The notes under the pieces were generated by a model. It was not told the DNA's origin. It was given only the letters and a program-made list of their open reading frames with translations, and did no database searches. This document shows positions 44,741-52,298 of a DNA stretch of 64,000 nucleotides, piece after piece (positions within the stretch are counted from its first letter, which is position 1; each line of letters opens with the position of its first letter). Made by a program: the position numbers and the translations under genes. This stretch comes from Atopobiaceae bacterium (GTDB lineage: Bacteria > Actinomycetota > Coriobacteriia > Coriobacteriales > Atopobiaceae), in the NCBI GenBank assembly GCA_017513965.1, contig JAFWMI010000070.1, positions 1-64,000 on the forward strand, written 5' to 3'.

Positions 44741-44902
44741 TTGTTTATGCCCCTTGGGGACCCGTTTTTGACCAGTGGATTGGTCAATTGGACTAACGGG
44801 AGCGTTCCGCTTTTGTTTCCCCTTGTAATCGTTTCGGTTGCTTTTGCGTTCGCGGACTATACTGTCTCCATCTGAACGGCAATGGGTATAAGGAGTGATC
44901 CT

Positions 44903-45937
44903 ATGGAGAAGAAGGACCTTGACTGGGGTAGCTTGACCTTTAGCTACACGCCCACCGATTACAGCTATGTTTGCAACTACAAGGACGGCGAGTGGGGAGA
45001 GGACATCCTCACGCCGGACCATACCCTCCAGCTCAGCGAGTGCGCGGGCATCTTCCATTACTGCCAGGAAGTCTTTGAGGGGCTGAAGGCATACACCACC
45101 GAAGATGGCGACATCGTGTGCTTCCGTCCCGACATGAACGCCCAACGCATGGCAGACTCCGCCAAGCGCATCTGCATGCCGCCCTTCCCAGAGGATCGCT
45201 TTGTGGAGGCCGTGAAGCAGGTTGTGAAGGCGAACCTCGCCTGGGTGCCGCCCTTTGGCTCGGGTGCCACGCTCTACATCCGCCCGTTCATGATTGCCAC
45301 AGGCGACGTGATTGGCGTGAAGCCCGCCACCGAGTATCAGTTCCGTATTCTGGTGACGCCCGTGGGACCCTACTACAAGGGTGGCGTGCAGCCCGTGGCG
45401 CTCAAGGTGCCCGAGTACGACCGCGCCGCGCCGCATGGTACCGGCAACATCAAGGCCGGCCTCAACTATGCCATGAGCCTGTATCCCAGCGTGCTGGCGC
45501 ATGCCGAGGGGTTTGCGGACAACATGTTCCTCGATCCCCAAACGCACACGTTCGTCGAGGAGTCCGGCGGTGCCAACTTCCTGCTCGTTAAGGAAGACGG
45601 CTCGCTGGTGGTGCCTCAGTCCGCAACCGACTCCATTCTGCCGTCCATCACGCGCCGCTCGCTGGTGCAGGTGGCCGAGGAGATGCTGGGCATGAAGGTT
45701 GAGCAGCGTCAGGTGCGCTTTGACGAGATCGACCAGTTTGTGGAGTGCGGCATGTGTGGCACGGCTGCCGTTATTAGCCCGGTGGGCAAGGTCGTTGACC
45801 TCGAGGGTAACGAGCACGTGTTTGGTGCTGGCATGGAGCACGTGGGTCCCGTGCTTGCCAAGCTGCGCGAGACGCTCACGGGCATCCAGTCCGGAGCGAT
45901 CGAGGACAAGTTTGGCTGGGTGGTAAAGGTCGCCTAG
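44903..45937 (+). CDS. ilvE: branched-chain amino acid aminotransferase
   Basis: A 344-residue fold-type IV PLP aminotransferase. It has 'EVFEGLKAY', 'ATLYIRPFMIATG', and 'GTGNIKAGLNYA', with PLP lysine Lys184. The C-terminal 'QVRFDEIDQFVECGMCGTAAVISPVG' has the CxxC-like redox motif seen in BCATs. It moves amino groups between glutamate and the 2-oxo acids of Val, Leu and Ile. ATG 44903 has AGGAG 8 bases upstream and is preferred over the ATG at 44882. A -10-like TATACT lies near 44860 without a clear -35. A hairpin follows at 45960-46020. Confidence 0.93.
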   Translation: MEKKDLDWGSLTFSYTPTDYSYVCNYKDGEWGEDILTPDHTLQLSECAGIFHYCQEVFEGLKAYTTEDGDIVCFRPDMNAQRMADSAKRICMPPFPEDRFVEAVKQVVKANLAWVPPFGSGATLYIRPFMIATGDVIGVKPATEYQFRILVTPVGPYYKGGVQPVALKVPEYDRAAPHGTGNIKAGLNYAMSLYPSVLAHAEGFADNMFLDPQTHTFVEESGGANFLLVKEDGSLVVPQSATDSILPSITRRSLVQVAEEMLGMKVEQRQVRFDEIDQFVECGMCGTAAVISPVGKVVDLEGNEHVFGAGMEHVGPVLAKLRETLTGIQSGAIEDKFGWVVKVA

Positions 45938-45959
45938 CGGAAAGTCTGCGAATCCGTGT

Positions 45960-46020
45960 GCCACCGGTAACGGCTATGCTGTGCGGCTCCGTGCTGCCGC
46001 ACGTAACCGTTGCCGGTGGC
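45960..46020 (+). terminator. nested hairpin after ilvE
   Basis: Outer arms GCCACCGGTAACGG and CCGTTGCCGGTGGC (one wobble/mismatch) surround an inner perfect stem GTGCGGC/GCCGCAC. TTGTTCT follows. It is a large structure for a terminator and lies before the hisS promoter. Confidence 0.7.
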
Positions 46021-46038
46021 TTGTTCTGCCACGTGTAA

Positions 46039-46068
46039 TTGTTACTGGTGGCAGGCGTGCGTTATACT
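46039..46068 (+). promoter_or_regulatory. candidate promoter of hisS
   Basis: TTGTTA (46039-46044), 18-base spacer, TATACT (46063-46068), 34 bases before the ATG. No T-box-like leader is visible. Confidence 0.55.
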
Positions 46069-46102
46069 AGGCGAGTTGCAAAGCGAGTAAGAGAGGCACA
46101 TC

Positions 46103-47413
46103 ATGGCACAGCGAGTTCAGGGAACCGAGGATCTGTTTGGCAGCTACATGCGTGCCTGGCAGCGTATGCAGGACGTGGCGCGCGAGGTATTTGGCACGTA
46201 TGGGTTCGACATGATCGAGACCCCGGCGATTGAACAGGTGGCCACCTTCGTGCATGGCATTGGCGAGTCGACCGATGTGGTGCGCAAGGAGATGTTTCGT
46301 GTCTTCTCGGGCGCCCTTGTGGAGAGCCTGCTTGCCAAAGGCAGCGAGTCTGGTCTAAAGGCCAAGCAGCGGTTGGCCCTGCGTCCCGAGGGAACTGCGG
46401 GCGTCGTGCGCGCAGCCGTCCAGAACAACTTGGTGCCACAGGGGAGTGCTCCGGCAAAGCTCTGGTATGCAGGGCCCATGTTCCGTGGCGAGCGTCCGCA
46501 AAAGGGTCGCTTGCGCCAGTTCCACCAAGTGGGCGTTGAGTGGCTTGGGGCGCCTGATCCAGCAGCCGATGCCGAATGCATCGTAATGCTTATGCAGTTC
46601 TTCGAGCGCTTGGGATTCCCTTCGCAGAGCCTGCGCCTCTCCATCAACTCAATGGGTGACGGAGCATGTCGTCCCGCCTACCGCGAGAAGGTCCGGGCGT
46701 TCATTCTGGATCACGCAGACCAGATGTGCGCCGATTGCTTGGAACGCGCCGAGCTCAATCCCCTGCGTGCCTTCGACTGCAAAAACGACCATTGCCATGC
46801 GGTGATGGCAGGCGCGCCTCTGGCTCCCAATAACCTGTGCGAGGATTGCGCCGAGCACTACGAGCAGGTCAAGCGCTACTTGGACGAGGCGGGCGTGTGT
46901 TACGAGGAAGACCCCACGCTTGTGCGTGGCCTCGACTACTACACGCGGACGGTGTTCGAGGTCGAGGTGGTGGGATCAGGCGTTGGCGCCATTGGTGGCG
47001 GCGGCCGATATGACGGTCTTATGGAGCTCGAGGGGGGCAAGCCTACGCCCGGCCTCGGCTTTGCGGTAGGATTTGAGCGCATCGTGCTTGCGCTCGAGTC
47101 GCAGGGCGTACTTTTGGGCGAGGATTCGCAGGAATGCGTGTATGTGGCCTGTACGCCCGACGTGCGCTCGTCGGTGTTTGGCACCGTACTTGCGCTGCGT
47201 AACGCGGGCATTCGCACCGAGGCGGATTATCAGGGCCGCTCGCTCAAGAGTCAGTTCAAGCAGGCAGACAAGCTCGGGGCAACCATTTGTGTGGTGCTGG
47301 GGACCGATGAGGTTGAGCGGGGAGCCGCGACGCTCCGCAACATGCGTACGCACGAGCAGGTCGAGGTGTCTTTGAGCGATCTTGCCAAACGGGTTGCCGA
47401 GCAGCTGGCGTAG
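46103..47413 (+). CDS. hisS: histidyl-tRNA synthetase
   Basis: A 436-residue class II synthetase. Motif 2 is 'YAGPMFRGERPQKGRLRQFHQVGVE'-like, and the histidine-binding HisA motif reads 'LVRGLDYYTRTVFEVE'. Motif 3 is near 'PGLGFAVGFERIVLAL'. The C-terminal anticodon-binding domain follows ('EADYQGRSLKSQFKQADKLGA'). It charges tRNA-His. thpR begins 4 bases after the stop, so the two are cotranscribed. Confidence 0.95.
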   Translation: MAQRVQGTEDLFGSYMRAWQRMQDVAREVFGTYGFDMIETPAIEQVATFVHGIGESTDVVRKEMFRVFSGALVESLLAKGSESGLKAKQRLALRPEGTAGVVRAAVQNNLVPQGSAPAKLWYAGPMFRGERPQKGRLRQFHQVGVEWLGAPDPAADAECIVMLMQFFERLGFPSQSLRLSINSMGDGACRPAYREKVRAFILDHADQMCADCLERAELNPLRAFDCKNDHCHAVMAGAPLAPNNLCEDCAEHYEQVKRYLDEAGVCYEEDPTLVRGLDYYTRTVFEVEVVGSGVGAIGGGGRYDGLMELEGGKPTPGLGFAVGFERIVLALESQGVLLGEDSQECVYVACTPDVRSSVFGTVLALRNAGIRTEADYQGRSLKSQFKQADKLGATICVVLGTDEVERGAATLRNMRTHEQVEVSLSDLAKRVAEQLA

Positions 47414-47416
47414 CGC

Positions 47417-47947
47417 ATGCGCGTGTTCATAGCAGCCGAGCTGCCGTTCGAACTAACCAACGCGCTGTCGCACACGTCTGCTCTGCTGCGCGACACGGTT
47501 AAAGGCCGCTATGTGGGCCCCGATCTGTTTCACGTGACGTTGGCCTTCTTGGGCGAGGTGCCGGGAGCGCTGGTAGACGATGCCGTAACATCGGTACGGC
47601 GCGCATGCGCGTCGCTCTCGCCGTTTGATACGACGCTGGGGTCGTTGGGTACCTTTGGGAGGAGCTCTTCTGCCGTGCTTTGGCAGGGCTTTGCCAGTGG
47701 TCGCGACGACTGGGCAAGGCTCGCCGACTCCGTTCGTGCGGAATTGCGCGAGTCCGGCCTTGCATTCGATGACAAGGGGTTCATCCCTCACGTAACGCTT
47801 ATGCGTCGGGCAAACGTGCAGCGGGGGCTCTTGCCCATGCCTGCGATTGAGCGTGGCACGATCGATACCGTTGCGGTGTTTTCGTCGGATCTCACGGGTG
47901 CTCGACCGCGCTACGAGGCGATCGAGCGCGTGTGGTTGGGCTCCTAG
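47417..47947 (+). CDS. thpR: RNA 2',3'-cyclic phosphodiesterase
   Basis: A 176-residue member of the 2H phosphoesterase family (LigT/ThpR). It contains the two signature motifs HxTx: His39-Thr41 in 'FHVTLAFLG' and His125-Thr127 in 'FIPHVTLMR'. The family opens 2',3'-cyclic phosphates at RNA ends, and was first described as a tRNA ligase-like activity. It starts 3 bases after the hisS stop, with no strong ribosome-binding site of its own, so translation is probably coupled. Confidence 0.9.
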   Translation: MRVFIAAELPFELTNALSHTSALLRDTVKGRYVGPDLFHVTLAFLGEVPGALVDDAVTSVRRACASLSPFDTTLGSLGTFGRSSSAVLWQGFASGRDDWARLADSVRAELRESGLAFDDKGFIPHVTLMRRANVQRGLLPMPAIERGTIDTVAVFSSDLTGARPRYEAIERVWLGS

Positions 47948-48081
47948 TGCCTCCTGTGCTGGTTGCTGGGTACCGATTGCCAAGCTCTGCTCGTCCTCCA
48001 CGCAAGATTAGTCCATACTGAATACATGCGAGCGAACGGGCTGGCCAGGAGAGGGCCGGCATCGATTGAAGGAGGGGTTCA

Positions 48082-49656
48082 ATGGCCGATACCATGCGTG
48101 GCGTATACACCAATTTATCCGACATTCGTCGTCGTGTTTTTGCCGAGGTGGCAAAGATAGTCTATGAGACTGCTCAGAACCCCAACTGGACAGACGCCGA
48201 CTTTGACGCCCGCTTTGAGGAGCTTCCGTACGAGATTGTGCCGGGTGAGGTGGCGACGTATCGCGAGAGCGTCTTCTTGGAGCGCGCAATCGTGGAGGAG
48301 CGCATTCGTTTGGCCATGGGCCTGGATCAAAAGGGCGTCGACCGTCCCATTCGCGTGAGCGCCGGCCTTGAGGACGCCACGGTTGCCGATCCGTACTACA
48401 ACCCGCCGCTCATTAACGTGATCAAGTTTGCCTGCAATGCCTGCAAGGACAACGTGTACGTGGTAACCGACTCATGCCAGGGGTGCCTTGCGCATCCCTG
48501 TCGCGAAATTTGCCGCAAGCAGGCAATCGGCTTCCACAACAAGCGCGCGGTTATTGACCAAGAGAAGTGCATCAAGTGTGGCATGTGCGCACGCACCTGC
48601 CCCTATTCGGCCATCCATCACCATGTGCGGCCGTGCGCCGAGGCATGCGGCATGAAGGCCATTGGCTCCGACGAGCACGGTCGCGCCGACATTGACTACG
48701 AGAAGTGCGTCTCGTGCGGGCAGTGCCTCATCAACTGCCCGTTCGGTGCCATCGCCGACAAGAGCCAGATTGCGCAGGTTATCTTCTCCATAGTGGGCGG
48801 CGACGAGGTCATAGCCATCGTGGCGCCGGCGTTTGTAGGCCAGTTTGGCGGCAAGGGCAACGTGGGCAAGCTGCGCAATGCTTTCGCCCAGCTTGGCTTT
48901 GCGGGCGTTGAGGAGGTGGCCATCGGGGCCGACCTGTGCGCCATCGAGGAAGCGGACATGTTCTTGGAGGAAGTGCCCGAGAAGATGCCCTTTATGGGCA
49001 CCTCGTGCTGCCCGGCGTGGTCTTCCATGGCCAAGATGGAGTTCCCTGACCACAAGGAATGCATCTCCATGGCCCTGACGCCCATGGTGCTCACGGCACG
49101 CATGGTACGCAAAAACCGTCCCAACGCGAAGATCATGTTCGTGGGACCCTGCTCGGCCAAGAAGCTCGAGGCCATGCGCGAGTCCGTGCGCTCCGAGGTT
49201 GACTTCGTCCTCACGTTTGAGGAGATGGCCGGCATGATGAGTGCCAAGGACATCGATTACCTCAAGCTAAAGGACGATAGCAACTCCGACTTTGAGATTG
49301 CCTCGGAGGACGGCCGAAACTTCGCGGTGGCAGGTGGCGTTGCCAACGCAGTCGTAAACGTGATTCAGGAGCGTTATCCCGACCGCGAGGTACAAGTGGC
49401 CAACGCCGAGGGCCTCGACAATTGTCGCAAGATGCTCCGCGATGCCATCAAGCACAAGTATGACGGCTACCTGCTTGAGGGAATGGCATGCCCGGGCGGC
49501 TGCATTGCGGGTCCAGGAACCCTGCAGGCCATTAACAAGTCTGCTGCGGCAGTAAAGCGCTATGCGAAGAAGTCTCCGCACAAGCATGCGGTGGACAATG
49601 CCTTCCGCTCCCTCATTCATTCGCTTGAGCGTGAGGACGATGGCATAAAGTCCTAA
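48082..49656 (+). CDS. monomeric [FeFe] hydrogenase
   Basis: A 524-residue protein with an N-terminal ferredoxin-like region and a C-terminal H-cluster domain. 4Fe-4S motifs are C163xxC166xxC169xxxC173 and C209xxC212xxC215xxxC219, with an additional Cys-rich block near 115-145. The H-cluster motifs are 'TSCCPAW' (Cys309, Cys310), 'VGPCSAKKLEA' (Cys357) and 'EGMACPGGC' (Cys470, Cys474). This is the short group-B-like form in anaerobes. It evolves or oxidises H2 with a ferredoxin-type partner. GGAGGGG precedes the ATG. No maturases (HydE/F/G) are in the window. It could be bifurcating or sensory instead; the sequence alone does not decide. Confidence 0.9.
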   Translation: MADTMRGVYTNLSDIRRRVFAEVAKIVYETAQNPNWTDADFDARFEELPYEIVPGEVATYRESVFLERAIVEERIRLAMGLDQKGVDRPIRVSAGLEDATVADPYYNPPLINVIKFACNACKDNVYVVTDSCQGCLAHPCREICRKQAIGFHNKRAVIDQEKCIKCGMCARTCPYSAIHHHVRPCAEACGMKAIGSDEHGRADIDYEKCVSCGQCLINCPFGAIADKSQIAQVIFSIVGGDEVIAIVAPAFVGQFGGKGNVGKLRNAFAQLGFAGVEEVAIGADLCAIEEADMFLEEVPEKMPFMGTSCCPAWSSMAKMEFPDHKECISMALTPMVLTARMVRKNRPNAKIMFVGPCSAKKLEAMRESVRSEVDFVLTFEEMAGMMSAKDIDYLKLKDDSNSDFEIASEDGRNFAVAGGVANAVVNVIQERYPDREVQVANAEGLDNCRKMLRDAIKHKYDGYLLEGMACPGGCIAGPGTLQAINKSAAAVKRYAKKSPHKHAVDNAFRSLIHSLEREDDGIKS

Positions 49657-49692
49657 CGATCGACCGACGCGTACGGTTTGGCACTACGCGGA

Positions 49693-49722
49693 AGAGGCCG
49701 TTCTCAAACGAGAACGGCCTCT
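49693..49722. terminator. hairpin between hydrogenase and hypothetical gene
   Basis: AGAGGCCGTTCTC and GAGAACGGCCTCT form a perfect 13-bp stem around a 4-base loop. There is no long T tract. It lies between convergent genes and probably serves both. Confidence 0.75.
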
Positions 49723-49753
49723 CTCATACCGAATGACGATTGGGGATGGGAGT

Positions 49754-50059
49754 CTACTCCTTATCGCCCTTTACGGAAGCATAGAAGGTTGCCTGGTCAA
49801 AAATCTCCTCGATGGTGTGGCCGTTCACAAATCTGAGCGAGAGGAACTCGCCCACCGTGGGGACGAGATCGCTGCAATCGACGAAATGATTCTTATGGTT
49901 GCGTATGGATGTGTCCTGCGCACGCCAGTAATTCTCGTTGGCATCGGTGATGTAGTAGACCTTTGAACCGACTCGCATGTAAACGGAGTGGTTAATGTGC
50001 AGGTACTCATCCAGCTCTGGATAGCTTATCTTGAGCACCTCTGCTGCTTTCTTGCCCAT
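49754..50059 (-). CDS. conserved-looking small protein, function unknown
   Basis: A 101-residue soluble protein with no recognised domain. It has 'KISYPELDEYLHINHSVYMRVG', then 'YYITDANENYWRAQDT' and 'DCSDLVPTVGEFLSLRFVNG'. The composition is regular, and AAGGGAGC precedes the ATG, so it is probably a real gene. It is near a HAD phosphatase on the same strand with a 97-base gap. No function is proposed. Confidence 0.6.
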   Translation of the reverse strand: MGKKAAEVLKISYPELDEYLHINHSVYMRVGSKVYYITDANENYWRAQDTSIRNHKNHFVDCSDLVPTVGEFLSLRFVNGHTIEEIFDQATFYASVKGDKE

Positions 50060-50156
50060 GGCTGCTCCCTTCTTTCAAGGAAAAACCTTCATGTCCCATC
50101 TTAGCGCATACGAGCGCCAATGTTAGCCAAGTCCATATTTGTTAGGCAAGCGTCCC

Positions 50157-50813
50157 TTATTCTAGGATTGCCGTGTAGAGTTCTTGAGCGGTGTCCACGA
50201 CAACGCGGGCACCCTGCTTCCTCAGCTCGTGGGCGTCTCGAAAGCCCCAAGAAACAATGATGCAGGGCATGCCTGCGTTTTTTGCCGTGAGCAGGTCCAC
50301 CTCGGAATCGCCCACATACACGCTGTTGTGAGGGGTCGCGCCTACGGCATCCAGGCAGGTCAGTACGGTGTCGGGCCATGGCTTGCGTCGGATGCCGTCG
50401 CGTTCCCGCTCGCCACAAGCCCGGTCAAACGCGCCGGGAAAGAAGTGCTCCACGAGGGGTCGCACGGCATAGTCGCCCTTGTTCGAAACCACACAACAGC
50501 GGATGCCTGCTTTGTGAAGGCGGCTGAGGAGCTGGGGTATGCCAGGATAGGGTCCCGTTTGCACCATGCTATGCGAGGCGTAATGTCGGTCAAACGTGGC
50601 ATGGACCTCCTCAACGAGCTCTTCGCTCGATCCCTCGGGCACGGCACGTCGAATGAGGTTGCGGATGCCGTTTCCCACGAATTGCCTCACCTCATCGGTG
50701 GTGCGCAAGGGAAGCCCATGGGCTGCCAACGCATAGTTGGTGGACGAGGCCAAATCGTCGAGTGTGTTGAGGAGCGTTCCGTCCAAATCGAACACCACAC
50801 ATGAATAACGCAT
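50157..50813 (-). CDS. gph: HAD-family phosphatase (phosphoglycolate phosphatase-like)
   Basis: A 218-residue HAD protein. Motif I is 'VVFDLDGTLLNT' (Asp9 nucleophile, Asp11), motif II 'CCVVSNKGD', and motif III/IV 'KPWPDTVL' and 'VYVGDSEVDLLTAKNAG'. The helical cap and the 'DTLDDLASSTNYAL'-like start are typical of Gph and related phosphatases that clean up 2-phosphoglycolate. Substrate is not proved; other small phosphates are possible. The upstream gap to the divergent CapA gene is AT-rich with a TATAAT near 50837. Confidence 0.8.
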   Translation of the reverse strand: MRYSCVVFDLDGTLLNTLDDLASSTNYALAAHGLPLRTTDEVRQFVGNGIRNLIRRAVPEGSSEELVEEVHATFDRHYASHSMVQTGPYPGIPQLLSRLHKAGIRCCVVSNKGDYAVRPLVEHFFPGAFDRACGERERDGIRRKPWPDTVLTCLDAVGATPHNSVYVGDSEVDLLTAKNAGMPCIIVSWGFRDAHELRKQGARVVVDTAQELYTAILE

Positions 50814-50909
50814 GAGCTAACCTCCGCTTGTTTGCTTTATAATCGCATTATGTGTCGTTTCATCGTATTATGATACAGATATGCAAAGGATGCGCGGGAA
50901 GGGAAGCGC

Positions 50910-52241
50910 ATGAGCGAAAACCGCGACAACTCATATTCCGCAGAAGGGCAACGGCGTGTTTTTGCGAGTCAGTACTCGCGCTCACGGGGCATTTCTGCGT
51001 ATCGCAAACGTAGGCGGATGAGCTTGGCCACAAGAATCGTAGTGGCCCTGTTCCTCTTGCTCATCGTTGGTGGGGCAGCCGTATTGTTCGGTCGACAGTT
51101 CTTCTATTACCTCCCTTTTGGCTATCGGCCGCCCACGCAGGGTGAGGCGGCCGCTAAACCAGACGACGAAGAACCCATTCCCACCGTTCAGCCCGCCCAG
51201 GTGTCTGTGCTCTGTGCGGGGGATGTGGTGGCCCATGGCTCGGTAGTGGACAGTGGCCGTAAGGAGGGAACCGAGGCCTACAACTTCGTTCACCTCTTTG
51301 CGCCCCTTAGGGGAGAGGTTGAGTCCTTCGACGTGCGTACCCTGAGCCAAGAGACGGCCCTTGCGGGCAAGAACTACGGGTTTGGGTCGTTCGATCGCCT
51401 GAACGCACCGCAGGATTTGGGTAGGGCTGAGATAGCCGATGGCTTTAACGTTATTATGCGTGCGACCGACCACACGCTTGACCTGGGTCGCGATGCCTTG
51501 CATAACGAGCTGTCGTGGTGGCATCAAGAGCAGTCAAGCATCCCCGTACTCGGCGTGGCGGAGCCAGATCCCGAGGCAAACCCCGGTATCCCCGACTACG
51601 TGAGCGATGTGTATCTGTACGAGAAGGACGGCTTTAAGGTCGCGCTTCTCAATCATTCGTGGGGGATTGCAGAAGACGACTACTCGGTGGTGGCTGCGCT
51701 CTATGAGGACAAGGTCTCGAGCGACGTCTCGCGCGCGCGGGAGTTGGGTGCCGACGTAATAGTCGCCTTCCCTCACTGGGGAGCAGAGAACAGCACCGAG
51801 CTTTCGGAGGAAGAGACCAACTTTGCTCGCCTATACAGCGACTTGGGCGTGGATGTTGTGGTGGGCACGAATCCCCGCGTGCTTCAGCAGGTGGAGGTAC
51901 TGGAGAATGGCGAGGGCCACAAGACGCTCTGCTTCTATTCGCTGGGGTGCCTTACCTCGTCCCTGCAAGGAGACAACCTGCTTGGTGGCCTTGCTGAGTT
52001 CTCTCTGGTGCGCGATGACAAGGGCGTTTGCAGCGTAGCCGACGCAACGCTCAAGCCCGTGGTAACCCATAGGGCAACGGGCGATGCGTACAGCACGTAT
52101 TTGTTGCGGGAATACTCAGACGAGCTTGCGCAAAGCAGCTGGGAGCCTGGCCAAACGCGCGAGTACTACAACGAGCGGTGCGCGGAGATTCTGGGAGACG
52201 GGTACGACCGCGATGCATGCGAGTTGCGCATAGAGGTGTAG
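50910..52241 (+). CDS. membrane-anchored CapA family protein
   Basis: A 443-residue protein. A basic cytoplasmic tail (about 1-39), one transmembrane helix (40-62), then an extracytoplasmic CapA/metallophosphatase-like domain beginning 'VSVLCAGDVVAHGS' (Asp104). It has 'NVIMRATDHTLDLG' and 'VIVAFPHWGAEN'. CapA/PgsA proteins take part in poly-gamma-glutamate or capsule production, but their exact reaction is unsettled. A second protein of the same plan is at 57527. GGGAAGGGAAGCGC precedes the ATG. Confidence 0.8.
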   Translation: MSENRDNSYSAEGQRRVFASQYSRSRGISAYRKRRRMSLATRIVVALFLLLIVGGAAVLFGRQFFYYLPFGYRPPTQGEAAAKPDDEEPIPTVQPAQVSVLCAGDVVAHGSVVDSGRKEGTEAYNFVHLFAPLRGEVESFDVRTLSQETALAGKNYGFGSFDRLNAPQDLGRAEIADGFNVIMRATDHTLDLGRDALHNELSWWHQEQSSIPVLGVAEPDPEANPGIPDYVSDVYLYEKDGFKVALLNHSWGIAEDDYSVVAALYEDKVSSDVSRARELGADVIVAFPHWGAENSTELSEEETNFARLYSDLGVDVVVGTNPRVLQQVEVLENGEGHKTLCFYSLGCLTSSLQGDNLLGGLAEFSLVRDDKGVCSVADATLKPVVTHRATGDAYSTYLLREYSDELAQSSWEPGQTREYYNERCAEILGDGYDRDACELRIEV

Positions 52242-52268
52242 CGGTTAGGCCAGACGCAAATTGCCTGG

Positions 52269-52298
52269 GGCCACGGACTTGTTTATTTGTCCGTGGCC
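52269..52298. terminator. bidirectional terminator overlapping the adaptor gene end
   Basis: GGCCACGGAC (52269-52278) and GTCCGTGGCC (52289-52298) form a perfect 10-bp stem, followed by TTGTTCTTT on the plus strand. It overlaps the last codons of the minus-strand gene. Confidence 0.8.

Noticed and set aside
44624-45964. A 446-codon minus-strand frame opposite ilvE
   Set aside because: The ilvE motifs and lysine are exact on the plus strand, so the minus-strand frame is an artefact of codon bias.
46020-46102. A possible T-box or other aminoacyl-tRNA-sensing leader before hisS
   Set aside because: No T-box core or antiterminator pattern was seen; the leader after the promoter is only about 28 bases.
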